A stretch of 64,000 nucleotides of DNA from Euptelea pleiosperma (lineage: Eukaryota > Streptophyta > Magnoliopsida > Ranunculales > Eupteleaceae): contig CM068541.1 in NCBI GenBank assembly GCA_035048495.1, positions 12,593,929-12,657,928 of the forward strand. Direction: 5' to 3'. Below the pieces are notes generated by a model. That model had not been told where the DNA came from. It did not search any database and saw nothing but the letters and a program-made list of their open reading frames with translations. The position numbers and the translations under genes were made by a program. Positions 31,414 through 42,135 of the stretch are shown one piece after another; positions within the stretch are counted from its first letter, which is position 1, and each line of letters opens with the position of its first letter.

Positions 31414-33930
31414 ATGGCCAAACTCAATGTCTTCCTGTTCATGGTCTTCTTTGGCTCTTATCTTCCTATGGTTGCATGGGCACTGAACTCAACTATCTTC
31501 TTCTCAGTCAATGATTCAACAATTTGGTCAAACAATGACCTCTCCTTCCCTCAAACAACCCATTTTACAGATGGCTCGCTGGCACGTTTCATACTTTTGA
31601 CGGAGCAGAAAACTTCCTTGCCATGGTTAAACAATCTTGGCATTGGCTGTGGTTTCTGGTGCGAAGTGGCAGCCAATAATTCTTGCTACTTGGCCGTAGT
31701 TATAATAGTGATGTTCCACGGAATAATCCTAGAGGATCCTCCAAGTCCTCCACAAGTAGTCTGGTCGGCAAATCCAGACAGTCCTGTTGGAGAAAACGCG
31801 ACTCTCGAATTCTCCGGTGATGGTGATATGATCTTAGCAGATGGAGATGGAACAGTAGTTTGGTCTGTTGATTCTTCTGGTAAGTCCATCACCGGCATGA
31901 GCATTTATGAGGATGGAAACCTAGTGCTTTTCAACAAAACCAATGGAATTGTTTGGCAGTCTTTCGACCATCCCACGAACACACTTCTTGTTGGACAAAC
32001 AATGAGGAAGGAACAACGGCTTACATCGAGCACCACTTCTACGAACTTGAGTCATGGTTTGTTTTACCTCTCTATAGAATCCTTCTCAATATCTGCGTTT
32101 GTAGAAGGAGATAGGCCGACCTGCTATCTAAGTTACAAGAATTTAAGTCCAATGGGAGCAAGCTCCTTGAGATATATAACATTCAATGAAAAAAATATCA
32201 TGTTCTTCTATCAAAGAGGGAATTATACAGTTTCAAATCCATATCAGATTCCGGACTTGGCAGGCAATAAATTTTTGAGGTTGGACATTGATGGGGGTCT
32301 CAGAATTTACGGTTGGGACTGGATAAGTGGGTGGAAACTAGTTCATCTTTCCTTAAACAGATTGAACGAGTGTCAATTCCCTCTCAAATGTGGGAGGTAT
32401 GGGGTTTGCAAAGATGAGCAATGTGTTTGTCCTAAAGCATTTGATGGGGTTGAATACTTTACAACAATTAATAGCGAATCTCCTAATCTTGGGTGTCGCT
32501 TGATTGCTCCCTCCCGTTCAGCTAGTGAATACCCTGAACTTGTAGATTTTGGACATCTATCATATTTCAGTTATTTTGATCTACAAGCAGCGGTCCCTGG
32601 ATTGAAAGATGAAGAAGGCTGCAAGCAGGCTTGTTTGCGAACTTCATCTTGCAAAGCTACTTTCTTCAGGTACCAGAGGAATGCTTCAGAAGGCAGCTGT
32701 TATATGCCTTCTGATATTTTATCAATCATAGGGTACCCAAGTCCTAATATTGGGTACAACTCATCATGTCATATCAAGGTGCATACTCTATCCTCTTCAC
32801 CAGCTTCTCCTTTCCAATCAAGAAAGCTAGTATCTCTAGCTAGCGTCGCAACTTTTATTTTTGTACTTCTTACCATTGTCTGTTTTGTGATTTGGCATAA
32901 GAAGAAAAATATTGTGCAAAATGGAAACAATTTGTTCAAGAGAGTGTCAGAAATGCCTGTGAGGTTCTCGTACCATGATTTGTGTGTCGCAACAGGGAAA
33001 TTCTCTGAGAAGCTGGGAGGAGGAGGATTTGGATCCGTGTTTAAAGGAGTACTCAGAGACGGGACAGTGATTGCAGTAAAGCGGTTAGATAATACCGGAC
33101 AAGGAACCAAGGAGTTCTTAGCAGAGTTAGAAACAATAGGCAACATTCACCACATCAATTTGGTGAGGCTTTTTGGCTTTTGTGTTGAGAAATTGCATAG
33201 GCTTTTAGTTTATGAGTACTTCAGTAATGGATCTTTGGACAAATGGATTTTCTGCAAAAATAGCAATCCTCCAATTGATTGGAACGCAAAAAAGAAGATT
33301 ATATTAGATACAGCAAAAGGGTTAGCATATCTTCATGAAGAATGTAGACAAAAAATTGCTCATTTAGATGTGAAGCCACATAACATACTTATTGACAACA
33401 ACTTCAATGCCAAACTTTCTGATTTTGGGTTGTCGAAGTTGATCGATAGAAATCAGAGCCAAGTGATGACCAGCATAAGAGGAACACTAGGGTATCTTGC
33501 TCCAGAGTGGCAGCATTCACGCATTACAGTCAAAGCTGACATTTATAGCTTTGGGGTTGTTTTACTAGAAGTTGTTAGTGGAAGGAAGATCTTAGATTAT
33601 TCCAGAGCTGATTTGGATGTTCACTTGCTAAGCATTTTGCAAAGGAAGGCCGAAGAGAACCGATTGATTGACGTTGTCGACTATCAAAGCAAAGATATGC
33701 AGCGTCATGAAGAAGAAGTTGTTAAGATGATAAAGCTTGGAATGTGGTGTTTAAATAGTGATTGTACAAGAAGGCCCCCTATGTCTACAGTGGTGAAGGT
33801 TCTTGAGGGGGTTATGGAGTTGGAACCCAATATTAGTTATAGATTGTCCCATGTTATTCCCCCTCCAACAAGTTCTACTGGCTCCAGATCTTCACTATTA
33901 GAGTCCTCTGTACTCTCAATACCAAAATAG
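31414..33930 (+). CDS. G-type lectin S-receptor-like Ser/Thr kinase (gene D)
   Basis: Intact single-exon gene, 838 residues from the ATG at 31414; the open frame runs 12 bases further upstream but only with a TTG. Order: signal peptide (VFLFMVFFGSYLP), bulb lectin domain ([35 protein letters not shown]), EGF-like cluster (CQFPLKCGRYGVCKDEQCVC), PAN domain with paired cysteines (GCKQACLRTSSCKATFF), membrane helix (SLASVATFIFVLLTIVCFVI), then kinase with LGGGGFG, AVKR, HLDVKPHN, DFG and APEW. HLD marks a non-RD kinase. The tail ESSVLSIPK is the conserved family end. It is the most diverged plus-strand member and the best candidate for a working receptor here. A broken half-copy lies 0.7 kb downstream. 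Confidence 0.95.
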   Translation: MAKLNVFLFMVFFGSYLPMVAWALNSTIFFSVNDSTIWSNNDLSFPQTTHFTDGSLARFILLTEQKTSLPWLNNLGIGCGFWCEVAANNSCYLAVVIIVMFHGIILEDPPSPPQVVWSANPDSPVGENATLEFSGDGDMILADGDGTVVWSVDSSGKSITGMSIYEDGNLVLFNKTNGIVWQSFDHPTNTLLVGQTMRKEQRLTSSTTSTNLSHGLFYLSIESFSISAFVEGDRPTCYLSYKNLSPMGASSLRYITFNEKNIMFFYQRGNYTVSNPYQIPDLAGNKFLRLDIDGGLRIYGWDWISGWKLVHLSLNRLNECQFPLKCGRYGVCKDEQCVCPKAFDGVEYFTTINSESPNLGCRLIAPSRSASEYPELVDFGHLSYFSYFDLQAAVPGLKDEEGCKQACLRTSSCKATFFRYQRNASEGSCYMPSDILSIIGYPSPNIGYNSSCHIKVHTLSSSPASPFQSRKLVSLASVATFIFVLLTIVCFVIWHKKKNIVQNGNNLFKRVSEMPVRFSYHDLCVATGKFSEKLGGGGFGSVFKGVLRDGTVIAVKRLDNTGQGTKEFLAELETIGNIHHINLVRLFGFCVEKLHRLLVYEYFSNGSLDKWIFCKNSNPPIDWNAKKKIILDTAKGLAYLHEECRQKIAHLDVKPHNILIDNNFNAKLSDFGLSKLIDRNQSQVMTSIRGTLGYLAPEWQHSRITVKADIYSFGVVLLEVVSGRKILDYSRADLDVHLLSILQRKAEENRLIDVVDYQSKDMQRHEEEVVKMIKLGMWCLNSDCTRRPPMSTVVKVLEGVMELEPNISYRLSHVIPPPTSSTGSRSSLLESSVLSIPK

Positions 33931-34589
33931 ATTGTAGCTTTATGATTTTATGGTTTTGTTGCATTAAGGTGAAGACATAGAACGCAGTTTGTTTGAATTT
34001 TGGTCCATTTTCCAATTAATTGTTCTTGTTAATTGTGTTTTAACTTTTTGACATATAGCAATTTAAATGACCCATCTCTTACACTAGAAGGTAGAGCAAG
34101 ATTGTATTGGAATATTTTGACATCCTGTCAAAGATGTCAATCAAAGTCCATAAGTGGAATATCTTTGATTGAATGGCAGTTGAGCTCCCTGTATTGGTCC
34201 ACATATCCTCCATTCAAAGCAAGGGCCAAATAGATGATGGAGGAGAAAATACTTGCTATACCCCTGGGGACTTCAAAATTTGAAGTTTCCCCCTTCCCAA
34301 AAATGCCATGAGGAGCTCACTTTAGGGCCCACTGACCTTCTGGATGTTTGGTCCACCTCTTGGTGGACCTACATACTAAATATCAGCTTGATCGATGATT
34401 TCTAACAGTCATATATTAGCATCTAAAAAACAATATTCAAATCCAATGACTAAAAATTATGATATTAAAATGCTAACTCCAACGGGTAGAAATCACCGAT
34501 TAAACTTATTTTTGATATGGATCCATCAAGAAGTGAATCAAACACCCAAAAGGTCAGATTCAATGAGACAAAAATAATGTTTTGAGACA
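33931..34589. other. 3' flank of gene D and a decayed MITE
   Basis: 34300-34565 shows the mirrored TGGATGTTTGGTCCACCTCT / ATCCATCAAGAAGTGAATC group with GCCCACTGACC. Nothing coding is seen. Confidence 0.45.
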
Positions 34590-36154
34590 TGTAAGATTCC
34601 ATATCAGATTTCCCACTTTGCAATTATTTAACTTTTGAGGTTGGATATTGACGGGGTCTGAGGATTTACGGCTAGGACCTAAAAAGTGGGTGGAAAGTGA
34701 TTTATGTTTCGTTAGATAGAAGGGAAGAGTGTCAGTTCCCTCTCAAAAGTGGGAGATATAGGATTTGTACAGACTACAGACAAGCAGTGCAGTTGTCCTA
34801 GAGCAGTGGATGGGGTTAACTAGTTTACATCAATAAATAGCCAGTTTCCCAATCTAGGGTGTTGCCTGATTGCTCCCTCTAGTTCACCTATTCAATACCA
34901 ACTTGTAGATTTTGGACATATATCATATTTAAGTAATTCCGATCCACAAGAAGCAGTCTATGGTTTAAACGATGACGAGACCTGCAAGCAGGCTTGTTTG
35001 CGAACCATCTTGAGAGGCTGCTTTCTTCATTTATCAGAACACCAATGCTACAGAAGGCGCTATTACTATATGCGTTTCTGACATTCTATCAATCATAAGG
35101 TATCCAATGCCTAATAATGCGTACCACTCTTCATCCCATATCTCTCCACCAACTAATTTAGTAAATCGAGCTACAGCTACGATTATGATTGTTATACTTC
35201 TTCTTACCATTACTTGCTTTTGTATTCTGGTGGAAGAAGAAAGATACTGTGCTAAAGGGGAACGATTTATTCTCGAGTGTCAGAAATGCCTTTGAGGTTC
35301 TCGTACCATGATTTGTGCTCACAACAGGGGAAATTTCTGAAAATCGGGAGGAGAATTTGGAGCAGCATTTAAAGGAGTCCTAAGAGATGGGACAATGACT
35401 GTAGTAAAGCGGTTGGATAATATTGGGCAAGCAATGAAAGAGTTCTTATCGGAGGTAGAAACAATAGACAATATCCACCAAGTCAATTTGGTAAAGCTTA
35501 TTAGCTTCTGCGCTGAGAAATCACAGACTTTTTGCTTACAAGTATTTGAGTAGTGGATTTTTGGACAAATTGATTTTCTACAAAAGCAACAATCCTCTTC
35601 TTGATTGGAACACAAGAAATAAGATTATACTAGATATAGAAAAAGGATTGGCATATCTTCATGAAGACTGTCGACGAAGAATTGCTCATTTGGATGTGAA
35701 GCCACACATCATCCTTATTGACAACAACTTCAATGCCAAACTTTCTGATTTTGGGTTGTCGAAGTTGATCGATAGAAATCGGAGCCAAGTGATGACCAGC
35801 ATAAGAGGAACACTAGGGTATCTTGCTCCAGAGTGGCAGCATTCGCGCATTACAGTCAAAGCTGACATTTATAGCCTTGGAGTTGTTTCACTAGAATTAG
35901 TTAGTGGGAGGAAGAACTTAAATTACTCCCGACCAGAATTCGATGTGCACTTGCTATGTTCTTTGCAAAGGAAGGCCCAGATGAACCAATTGACCGACAT
36001 TTCAACTAAAAAAGCAAAGATATACATTGCCACAAAGAAGAAATTAAGATTACGAGGCTTGGAATGTGGTGTTTCAATGGTGATCATACAAGTAGGCCTC
36101 CTATGTCTACAGTTGTGAAAGTTCTGGAGGGGGTTATGGAGTCGGATACATAGC
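34590..36154 (+). pseudogene. Receptor-kinase half-copy D', lacking the lectin domain
   Basis: Starting at about 34597 (CCATATCAGATTTCCCACTT) the sequence follows gene D from the middle of the ectodomain to the kinase end. The EGF-like cluster, PAN domain, membrane segment and kinase are recognisable but carry many small indels and stops. The longest open stretch (35546-36118) covers HLDVKPHIIL through APEWQHSRITVKADIYS. The glycine loop is damaged near 35345, and the C-terminus shifts after ~36000. The lectin domain is absent. It looks like a partial duplicate of D that decayed without selection. Confidence 0.9.
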
Positions 36155-37677
36155 CTATAGTCAAAGCAGATAAAAAGTTATCTTCCCCACTCGAGTGAAG
36201 TGATCATGCCCCTTGGGAAATATATAGAGAGATTCTCCGTAAATAGAAAGTTCTGTATGTGAAATTTGAGTCCTCCAGAACTCACACTAATCAAATTAGA
36301 ATATTTTGATTTTATTATAAGTTTCCATTCTCATTTTGTCTCAATAAAACCCCAATAGGTACCCTTTTTTATATGTTTCCCTAAGTGATTATACTGGTTT
36401 GGAGTCTGGACATGTACATAACTGCCTATATGTTGCTCTGTTTCTAAACTTAATAAAGAGTTTGTCCAATCTTTGTGATGACTGAACACATATTACACAG
36501 TAGTGCATGTGACACATGATCATAGAACTGCATTGGAGCCACTATTAACAAGAAACAATATTTTTCAGATGGTAGGACATGTGAGACAGCCCTCACATGT
36601 TTCAGACACCCAATGCTACTCTGGACAACATATGTGGTGGATCCCTCTTTCACAAGTTATGATCATTATTCAATCATCATGATTATGACAGACCTACATT
36701 AGGAGAGGGATTGGTGTGCATTTAATACAGCAGATTTGATTGGAGATCAAGCTTCTAATGTGTCCTACTCTTGGTCAAGAATCTCCATGCATCTAGGACA
36801 GTAGGTTTTAGTTTCTTAGCATTGCAATCCCAGAAATAAGTTATTGATTACAGATAAGACTCAGTCAGCTACACAGTCTACGTTAAGGGTCTTCATCTTT
36901 TCCCTGGGTTGTATGTTTCAACCTATGGATTGTGTTTGCCAAGAGTTTGATCATGGCTTATGGTCCATTAATCTTACATCCCAGATCATGGCAATACCTC
37001 AATTAAACCTACACACTCGGATCAGGCTCGGGGTGTTTTGGTTAAAGCACTTAGGCTAGCTCAATTGATCCTATCTGTTGGGTTCTATAAATGGCATCGT
37101 TCAAAAAGGCTATTCCTTCGGAAGTCATGGTTCTAGCTTCTTGGGATGGCGAATAGTAGCAAATTCTGCAACATTTACTGGTGACATCTCATGCCTAAAT
37201 AATTACAGCAACTTAGACAAATATCTACTCTTGTTTACAGCTCTAGTTGCTGAAGCTAACCTTGCAACAAAGAAAAGCTGAATACAACTGCTTTATTTGA
37301 GTGCATATTCTGTCAGAACAATACACTACCATGATGAATGATAGAAGTGTGTCATTGTAAATATAAATACTTCAGAGGATGATAGTGGCAGTAAATTACT
37401 GATGAAATTTTCCAAACCAAAGGGATCATCAAATATCGAAAACTTGCAAACCCAAGAACTATACAGAACAATACAGCTGCTTTATTTAAGTGCTAAGATG
37501 TACAAACAGTAACACACACCACCATGCTGAACAATTGAATCGTGTACATTTTAATAGTAAATACTTTAGAGGATGATAGCTAAAACTAGCCATTGCAAAT
37601 GCCCTATAAGTATATATAAGAAAAAATAAAAAGGAAGTGGACAATGGACATTTACTTCTCTCTAATTGTCCTTTTCC
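36155..37677. other. Region between the two opposed halves of the cluster
   Basis: No gene is recognised. 36875-36965 (GTTAAGGGTCTTCATCTTTT...GATCATGGCTTATG) matches 51290-51370 downstream of gene G, so it is shared 3' flank of the minus-strand genes. 37280-37600 contains a diverged ~170-bp direct duplication (GCTTTATTTGAGTGC / GCTTTATTTAAGTGC; ACTTCAGAGGATGATAG / ACTTTAGAGGATGATAG), also seen near 44070 after gene F. Confidence 0.55.
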
Positions 37678-38742
37678 TCATCTGGGCCCTGATAGGGTTA
37701 ATGATGGAGCTGAAACACCTGAATTTGCATCTGTGTAAGCCTCTACCGGTGTCGAAGTTAAGAAGCTATAATCAAAGATGGATTCAATATCAATTAAGCC
37801 CTCTAAAACCTTCACCACCATTGACATGGTTGGCCTTTTAGCACAATCATTCTGTAAACACAAAATAGCAATTTTTATCATCTTCACAGCTTCTTCCACA
37901 TGCTGTTGCATATCCTTGCTATCTTTATCAACAACATCAAACAGTTGGTCTATTTCTGCCTTTTTCTCCACTATTACAAGTAGACACTTATTTCCTTCAG
38001 GTTCAGTGTTATCCAAATTCTTCCTTCCACATATAATTTCCAAGACAACAATACCAAAGCTGTATACGTCAACTTTCTCTGTAATCGTTCCTTTTGACAA
38101 CCATTCAGGGGCTAAGTACCCCAACGTTCCCCTCATTGTAGTCATTACTTGGCTCTGATCCCTGTCAATCAACCTAGCTAACCCAAAATCAGCAACCTTG
38201 GCATTGAAGTTGCCATCTAAGAGGATATTTTGAGGTTTAATATCTAAATGAGCTATTATCTGTCTACATTCCTCATGAAGATAGGATAGTCCTTTGGCTA
38301 TGTCAAGGATGATCTTCCATCTGGTTTGCCAATCAAGAGCATACTTTGGGTTTCTGTGGGAAATCCATCTATCCAAGGATCCATTGCACATGTACTCATA
38401 AACTAAAAGCCTATGAGATTTCTCTGCACAGAATCCAACTAACCTTACCAAGTTCACATGATGAATGCTACCTAGTGAATTGACCTCTGCTAAAAATTCT
38501 ACTCTCCCTTGGCCTGAACGGTCCCAGCGCTTCACTGCAACTTTGGTACCATCGCCCAGAGTTCCTTCATAAACAGACCCAAATCCTCCTCCTCCAAGCC
38601 TTCTATGAGAAAGAAAATTCTCCGTGGCGGACTTCAAATCTTCATAAGAAAATTTCCTGACCATTCCGTATAATTGATCTAAAGAATCCTCCTCTTCTTC
38701 TTGTACATATTTTCCACATACACAAATGCAAACTAGAGCCAT
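37678..38742 (-). CDS. Kinase-only member of the G-type lectin RLK family (gene E)
   Basis: From the ATG at 38740-38742, 354 residues: a short hydrophobic Cys-rich start (MALVCICVCGKY), an acidic stretch (QEEEEDSLDQ), then a complete kinase ([44 protein letters not shown]) and the conserved end LSGPR. Lectin, EGF, PAN and a full membrane helix are missing, where genes F-H have ~450 more residues. The reading frame stays open upstream of the ATG and a TTTCAG occurs near 38806, so a 5' exon is possible. The kinase has no lesion, unlike F and H, which hints that it is maintained. It may act as a cytoplasmic kinase of RLCK type, or be a recent truncation. Confidence 0.8.
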   Translation of the reverse strand: MALVCICVCGKYVQEEEEDSLDQLYGMVRKFSYEDLKSATENFLSHRRLGGGGFGSVYEGTLGDGTKVAVKRWDRSGQGRVEFLAEVNSLGSIHHVNLVRLVGFCAEKSHRLLVYEYMCNGSLDRWISHRNPKYALDWQTRWKIILDIAKGLSYLHEECRQIIAHLDIKPQNILLDGNFNAKVADFGLARLIDRDQSQVMTTMRGTLGYLAPEWLSKGTITEKVDVYSFGIVVLEIICGRKNLDNTEPEGNKCLLVIVEKKAEIDQLFDVVDKDSKDMQQHVEEAVKMIKIAILCLQNDCAKRPTMSMVVKVLEGLIDIESIFDYSFLTSTPVEAYTDANSGVSAPSLTLSGPR

Positions 38743-39218
38743 CAATGAAGGACCAGAAGCGTATCGGTTCGAAAAAATTTTTAAAAAATAAAAATAAATA
38801 ATGATCTGAAACAAACTCGAATCAGAATCAGGCGTCGAACAAGTTGAAGAGGGGAAGGCAAGGAAGGAATTTGAGGGGTTTTGATCGGCTAATCAGAGAA
38901 ACAAGTGTAAAGGACGTGACGGACTACAGAAAGTGCTGGGTTGTGCCAAAAAGTAGACGTTGCTTCTTCATTTTTTCCTCCCGTTTGCGTCTCCTTTTCT
39001 AAGAAAAACTTAGCGTAAACACGCATTTTCTCTGTAATTTCACATTTCACACCCACTTTCTCATTAATTTCAAACTTTTAGTGATTAGAAGCGTTGAGAG
39101 AGAAACCCCAAACCAACTTCGTGTGATCTTCTGATTGCAACCATAAAATTGACCAGCCATGACGACTCTCTGTCTAGCATGAAAGGGGAAATCGTTTGGA
39201 TCTTGAATAAAAGCTATT
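38743..39218. other. 5' flank of gene E
   Basis: No ectodomain sequence is recognisable on the minus strand here, so the receptor part was lost rather than frameshifted. It may hold the promoter. Confidence 0.4.
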
Positions 39219-39616
39219 GGGTCGGGCTCCAGTTACCGCCCTAAAATGACAGGCTCTGGTTACAGGACACAATATGAGCCACGTGGCATACTCTTAGATG
39301 ACTCTGACCGTATGGATGTTTGGCCAATCCTTAGGTGGACCTACAAACCAAAAATCAGCCTGATTAGTGATTTCTAGGTGTTGGGTTGGACTTCTTTTCA
39401 TGGATTGATCTCAACTGTGGGAATTTGAGCAGTATTTGAGATACAAAGATACAACGCCTATAAATCACTAATCAGGATGCTTTTTGGTTTGTAGGTTCAA
39501 CTAGGGATTGGACTAACATCCATACGGTCAGAGTCTTATGAGAGTGTGCCACGTGGCTCATATTGTGTCCTGTACCAAGAGCCTGTCACTTTAGGGCGGT
39601 AACTGGAGCCCGACCC
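39219..39616. mobile_element. Mutator-type palindromic MITE, 398 bp
   Basis: The ends GGGTCGGGCTCCAGTTACC and GGTAACTGGAGCCCGACCC are perfect inverse complements. The arms continue as near-perfect mirror images for over 100 bases (ACAATATGAGCCACGTGGCA ... TGCCACGTGGCTCATATTGT). Flanks AAAGCTATT (39210-39218) and AAAGCTATA (39617-39625) match at 8 of 9 bases. CACGTGG in each arm is a G-box core. There is no ORF, and the copy looks young. Confidence 0.88.
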
Positions 39617-39708
39617 AAAGCTATATTTACTCTTATCTTGGCTACAACCGGCTATTCAGGTTGCCTGTTCCATCTCCTCCACGTGTCACGAGTTGAGAAT
39701 GATTTGAG

Positions 39709-40045
39709 CAAGGCTTAAAACGGTACAACGGACTGGAGGCGTTATCGTTTTCCCGCTCAGGGGCAAAAACAGAAAATAATAGAAATAAACGGTGCTAAAA
39801 TTCAAAATAAAATTTCAAATTTTCAATAAAAAATAATGGAATATAACAGAAAAATAATGAAATATAACGGAAATAACAGACGTTTTTTCACAAATTTTCT
39901 CAGAAAATAACGGTTGTTATTTTCGTTATAACGGAAAATAACGGCCATTATTTTGAGCGTTAAAATGGTACATAACATAATGGGGAGGTTCGAATCCATT
40001 ATAACGGCTGTTATTTTTGTTACGACGGCCGTGTTTTAAACCATG
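39709..40045. mobile_element. hAT-type MITE, 337 bp, perfect 8-bp target duplication
   Basis: CAAGGCTTAAAACGG ... TTTTAAACCATG, flanked by GATTTGAG on both sides (39701-39708 and 40046-40053). The interior has CCATTATAACGGCTGTTATT-type words, a sub-variant shared with the fragment at 7407-7541. It lies 92 bp from the Mutator-type MITE. Confidence 0.88.
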
Positions 40046-40053
40046 GATTTGAG

Positions 40054-40844
40054 GTCCCCAAATCAAATATGAAAATACTTACAATATTTTACAAGTTGAG
40101 GAGAGAAAATTAGGATCAGCCATTGAACTGATTCATTGTTCTATAGGTTGGGAGTTTTTCCATTTTTTTAACTAAAATTAAAATTCTAGATCGTTGCTGA
40201 CTTGGACAGTTTTGGGACTGGTTGGTCAAATCACTAGTTCAATTGACCAGCCCAGTTCTAACAACACTGGGATCCAATATACTCAATGTATCGGTTGTTA
40301 TTATCATACCAACAATTCAAACTAACTTCCCATATGAAAATTTTCCTTTAAAACTTATCTTGTGAATAGGCCATCATGTGGTGCTAAGAGAAAGGCAGCA
40401 AGGCCACACAATTTACATCTTTTTTAACGTACAATGTAATTAAACATTCAATCTTATGCCCTGATTTCAGGTCTATTAACCCGCGACCTATATCAATTAT
40501 GCAAAATTAGGGTTTACGCGGATTATCAAGTAATATTATTATCAATTTCACATGCACAATCTGTGCTAAAAATTTTATAACTTGATTTTCAGATGCTAGG
40601 ACCAAACTTTGAAAGCTAACAGACAAAGGTATATAGAAAAAAATAACTTAAAGGCCAAAATATCAATTTAGAAATTCGAGCAATTCGATCCATGGAAGTG
40701 TTAAAGTTTAGATATTTGGTGTATAGAATATAACTATTTTCTATTTGGATAAATTTTGTAACAAATAAAAACAGTGTATATATTCCTAGTGTATGCTAGT
40801 TTAGCCTTGAGTGTGTCAATAGTATGCATCATTCCTAATTGCCT
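40054..40844. other. No gene seen
   Basis: AT-rich sequence without recognisable motifs. Confidence 0.35.
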
Positions 40845-42135
40845 GAAGACTACAAGATAAAGACTTAGTAGATTGAAGACTGATTCATCTGAAGATTCGT
40901 TTTTGTTTGCTTTATTTGTATTTACATGTATAAGATGGTAAGTGACTTAGAGGCCTTAAAGATAGAGAGTTTAATAATCTTATTCACCTAAAACTAAGTC
41001 ACATAGCAAGGATATCCGATACATGGCCTAAGAGGCTCAAAAAACTGAATCAAGGGTTTTCTATCGATTTGGGCAGCAGACCAATCAATTGGACAAAGCC
41101 CAATCGATTGGACAGATACAGGACTTTGAGTTTTTACTGCCCAATAGATTGCCCTAAGCCTAATCGATTGGACAAATACGGGACTTTTGAGTTTTTACTG
41201 CCCGATCGATTGCATCCTGAGCCCAATTGATCGGACCGATGAAGGAAAAAGTCTTCCACTCTGAAAATAAATTTAAAAAAATCCCTACTACTTGCTAAAG
41301 CTAAGGCTTCATAAGTGATTGTCACTATATAAGCTATACTTAGGGTTGTGAAATCACCTTTGAGAGAAATATCTTTGAGGAGAGCAAAATTCATGTATTC
41401 ACTTTCATCTTTTTAGGGTTTTCATTCCTCTATAATCATTGCTTGAAGAACTATTTCTTCTACAAAGCTTGATCAAACTCTGCTTAATTAGGTTTCGATC
41501 TACTATCCTTAAACCTAGTTAGCAGGGTATACAACATGTTTGAGTCTCAAATTCCATTTGAGGAGTCGGGGCTAGATCGAATCCTTCACTCCCGGAGTTA
41601 GACCAGAGAGTGTAAATAAGATTAGGGTTAGACCAATTGAGAGTATGTTTGGAGTGTACCAAACTGAACACCGTTGAAGGGATTGTACCAGAAGAGTGCT
41701 CGTGGATCCGTGCATAGTAGTCGAGGGGCGTGGATGCACCAACAATTGGCTTGAGAGATGGATTTGGGTTGCATCTTGTAGATAACGGTGTTGCGTGGGT
41801 AAACTTGTGTACTCGATAACTTTCTACTTAATTAGTGATACTTCTTCGACTGGACATAGTCCCGTGGTTTTTTTCTTGAAAAAGGTTTCCACGTAAAAAT
41901 TGCATTTGTTGTGGTTGATTTATTTTTCGCACTTTATTATAGATTGATCAAACAAACCAGAAAAATATATCTGAAATATATTTGATCTGTCTCAATTAAG
42001 ATAATCATCTGTTAAATCAATCAATTCCTATTTAGGATTGTATAACATGCGATTAGATTACACCTGCCCAGACTATAATTCGAATAGGCTATTAATTAAT
42101 TAGGTAATTAGGTAATAATTCGACCCCCCTTCTAG
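40845..42135 (+). mobile_element. Solo-LTR-like region with CAATCGATTG array
   Basis: Laid out like 25813-27480: it starts near TGCCTGAAGACTACAAGATA and ends at AATTCGACCCCCCTTCTAGG, a copia-type LTR/leader boundary phrase. Between 41040 and 41240, six variants of the palindrome CAATCGATTGG recur, partly within a ~70-bp repeated sentence (GACTTTGAGTTTTTACTGCC at ~41112; one-base variant at ~41183). No pol sequence follows. Boundaries are inferred. Confidence 0.5.

Noticed and set aside
32769..33146. 125-codon minus-strand frame within gene D
   Set aside because: It is a mirror of the kinase glycine-loop region, and the plus strand is clearly the coding one.
36430..37280. Several 60-70 codon frames between D' and E
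   Set aside because: No motif and no length. The area contains duplicated 3' flank of the kinase genes instead.
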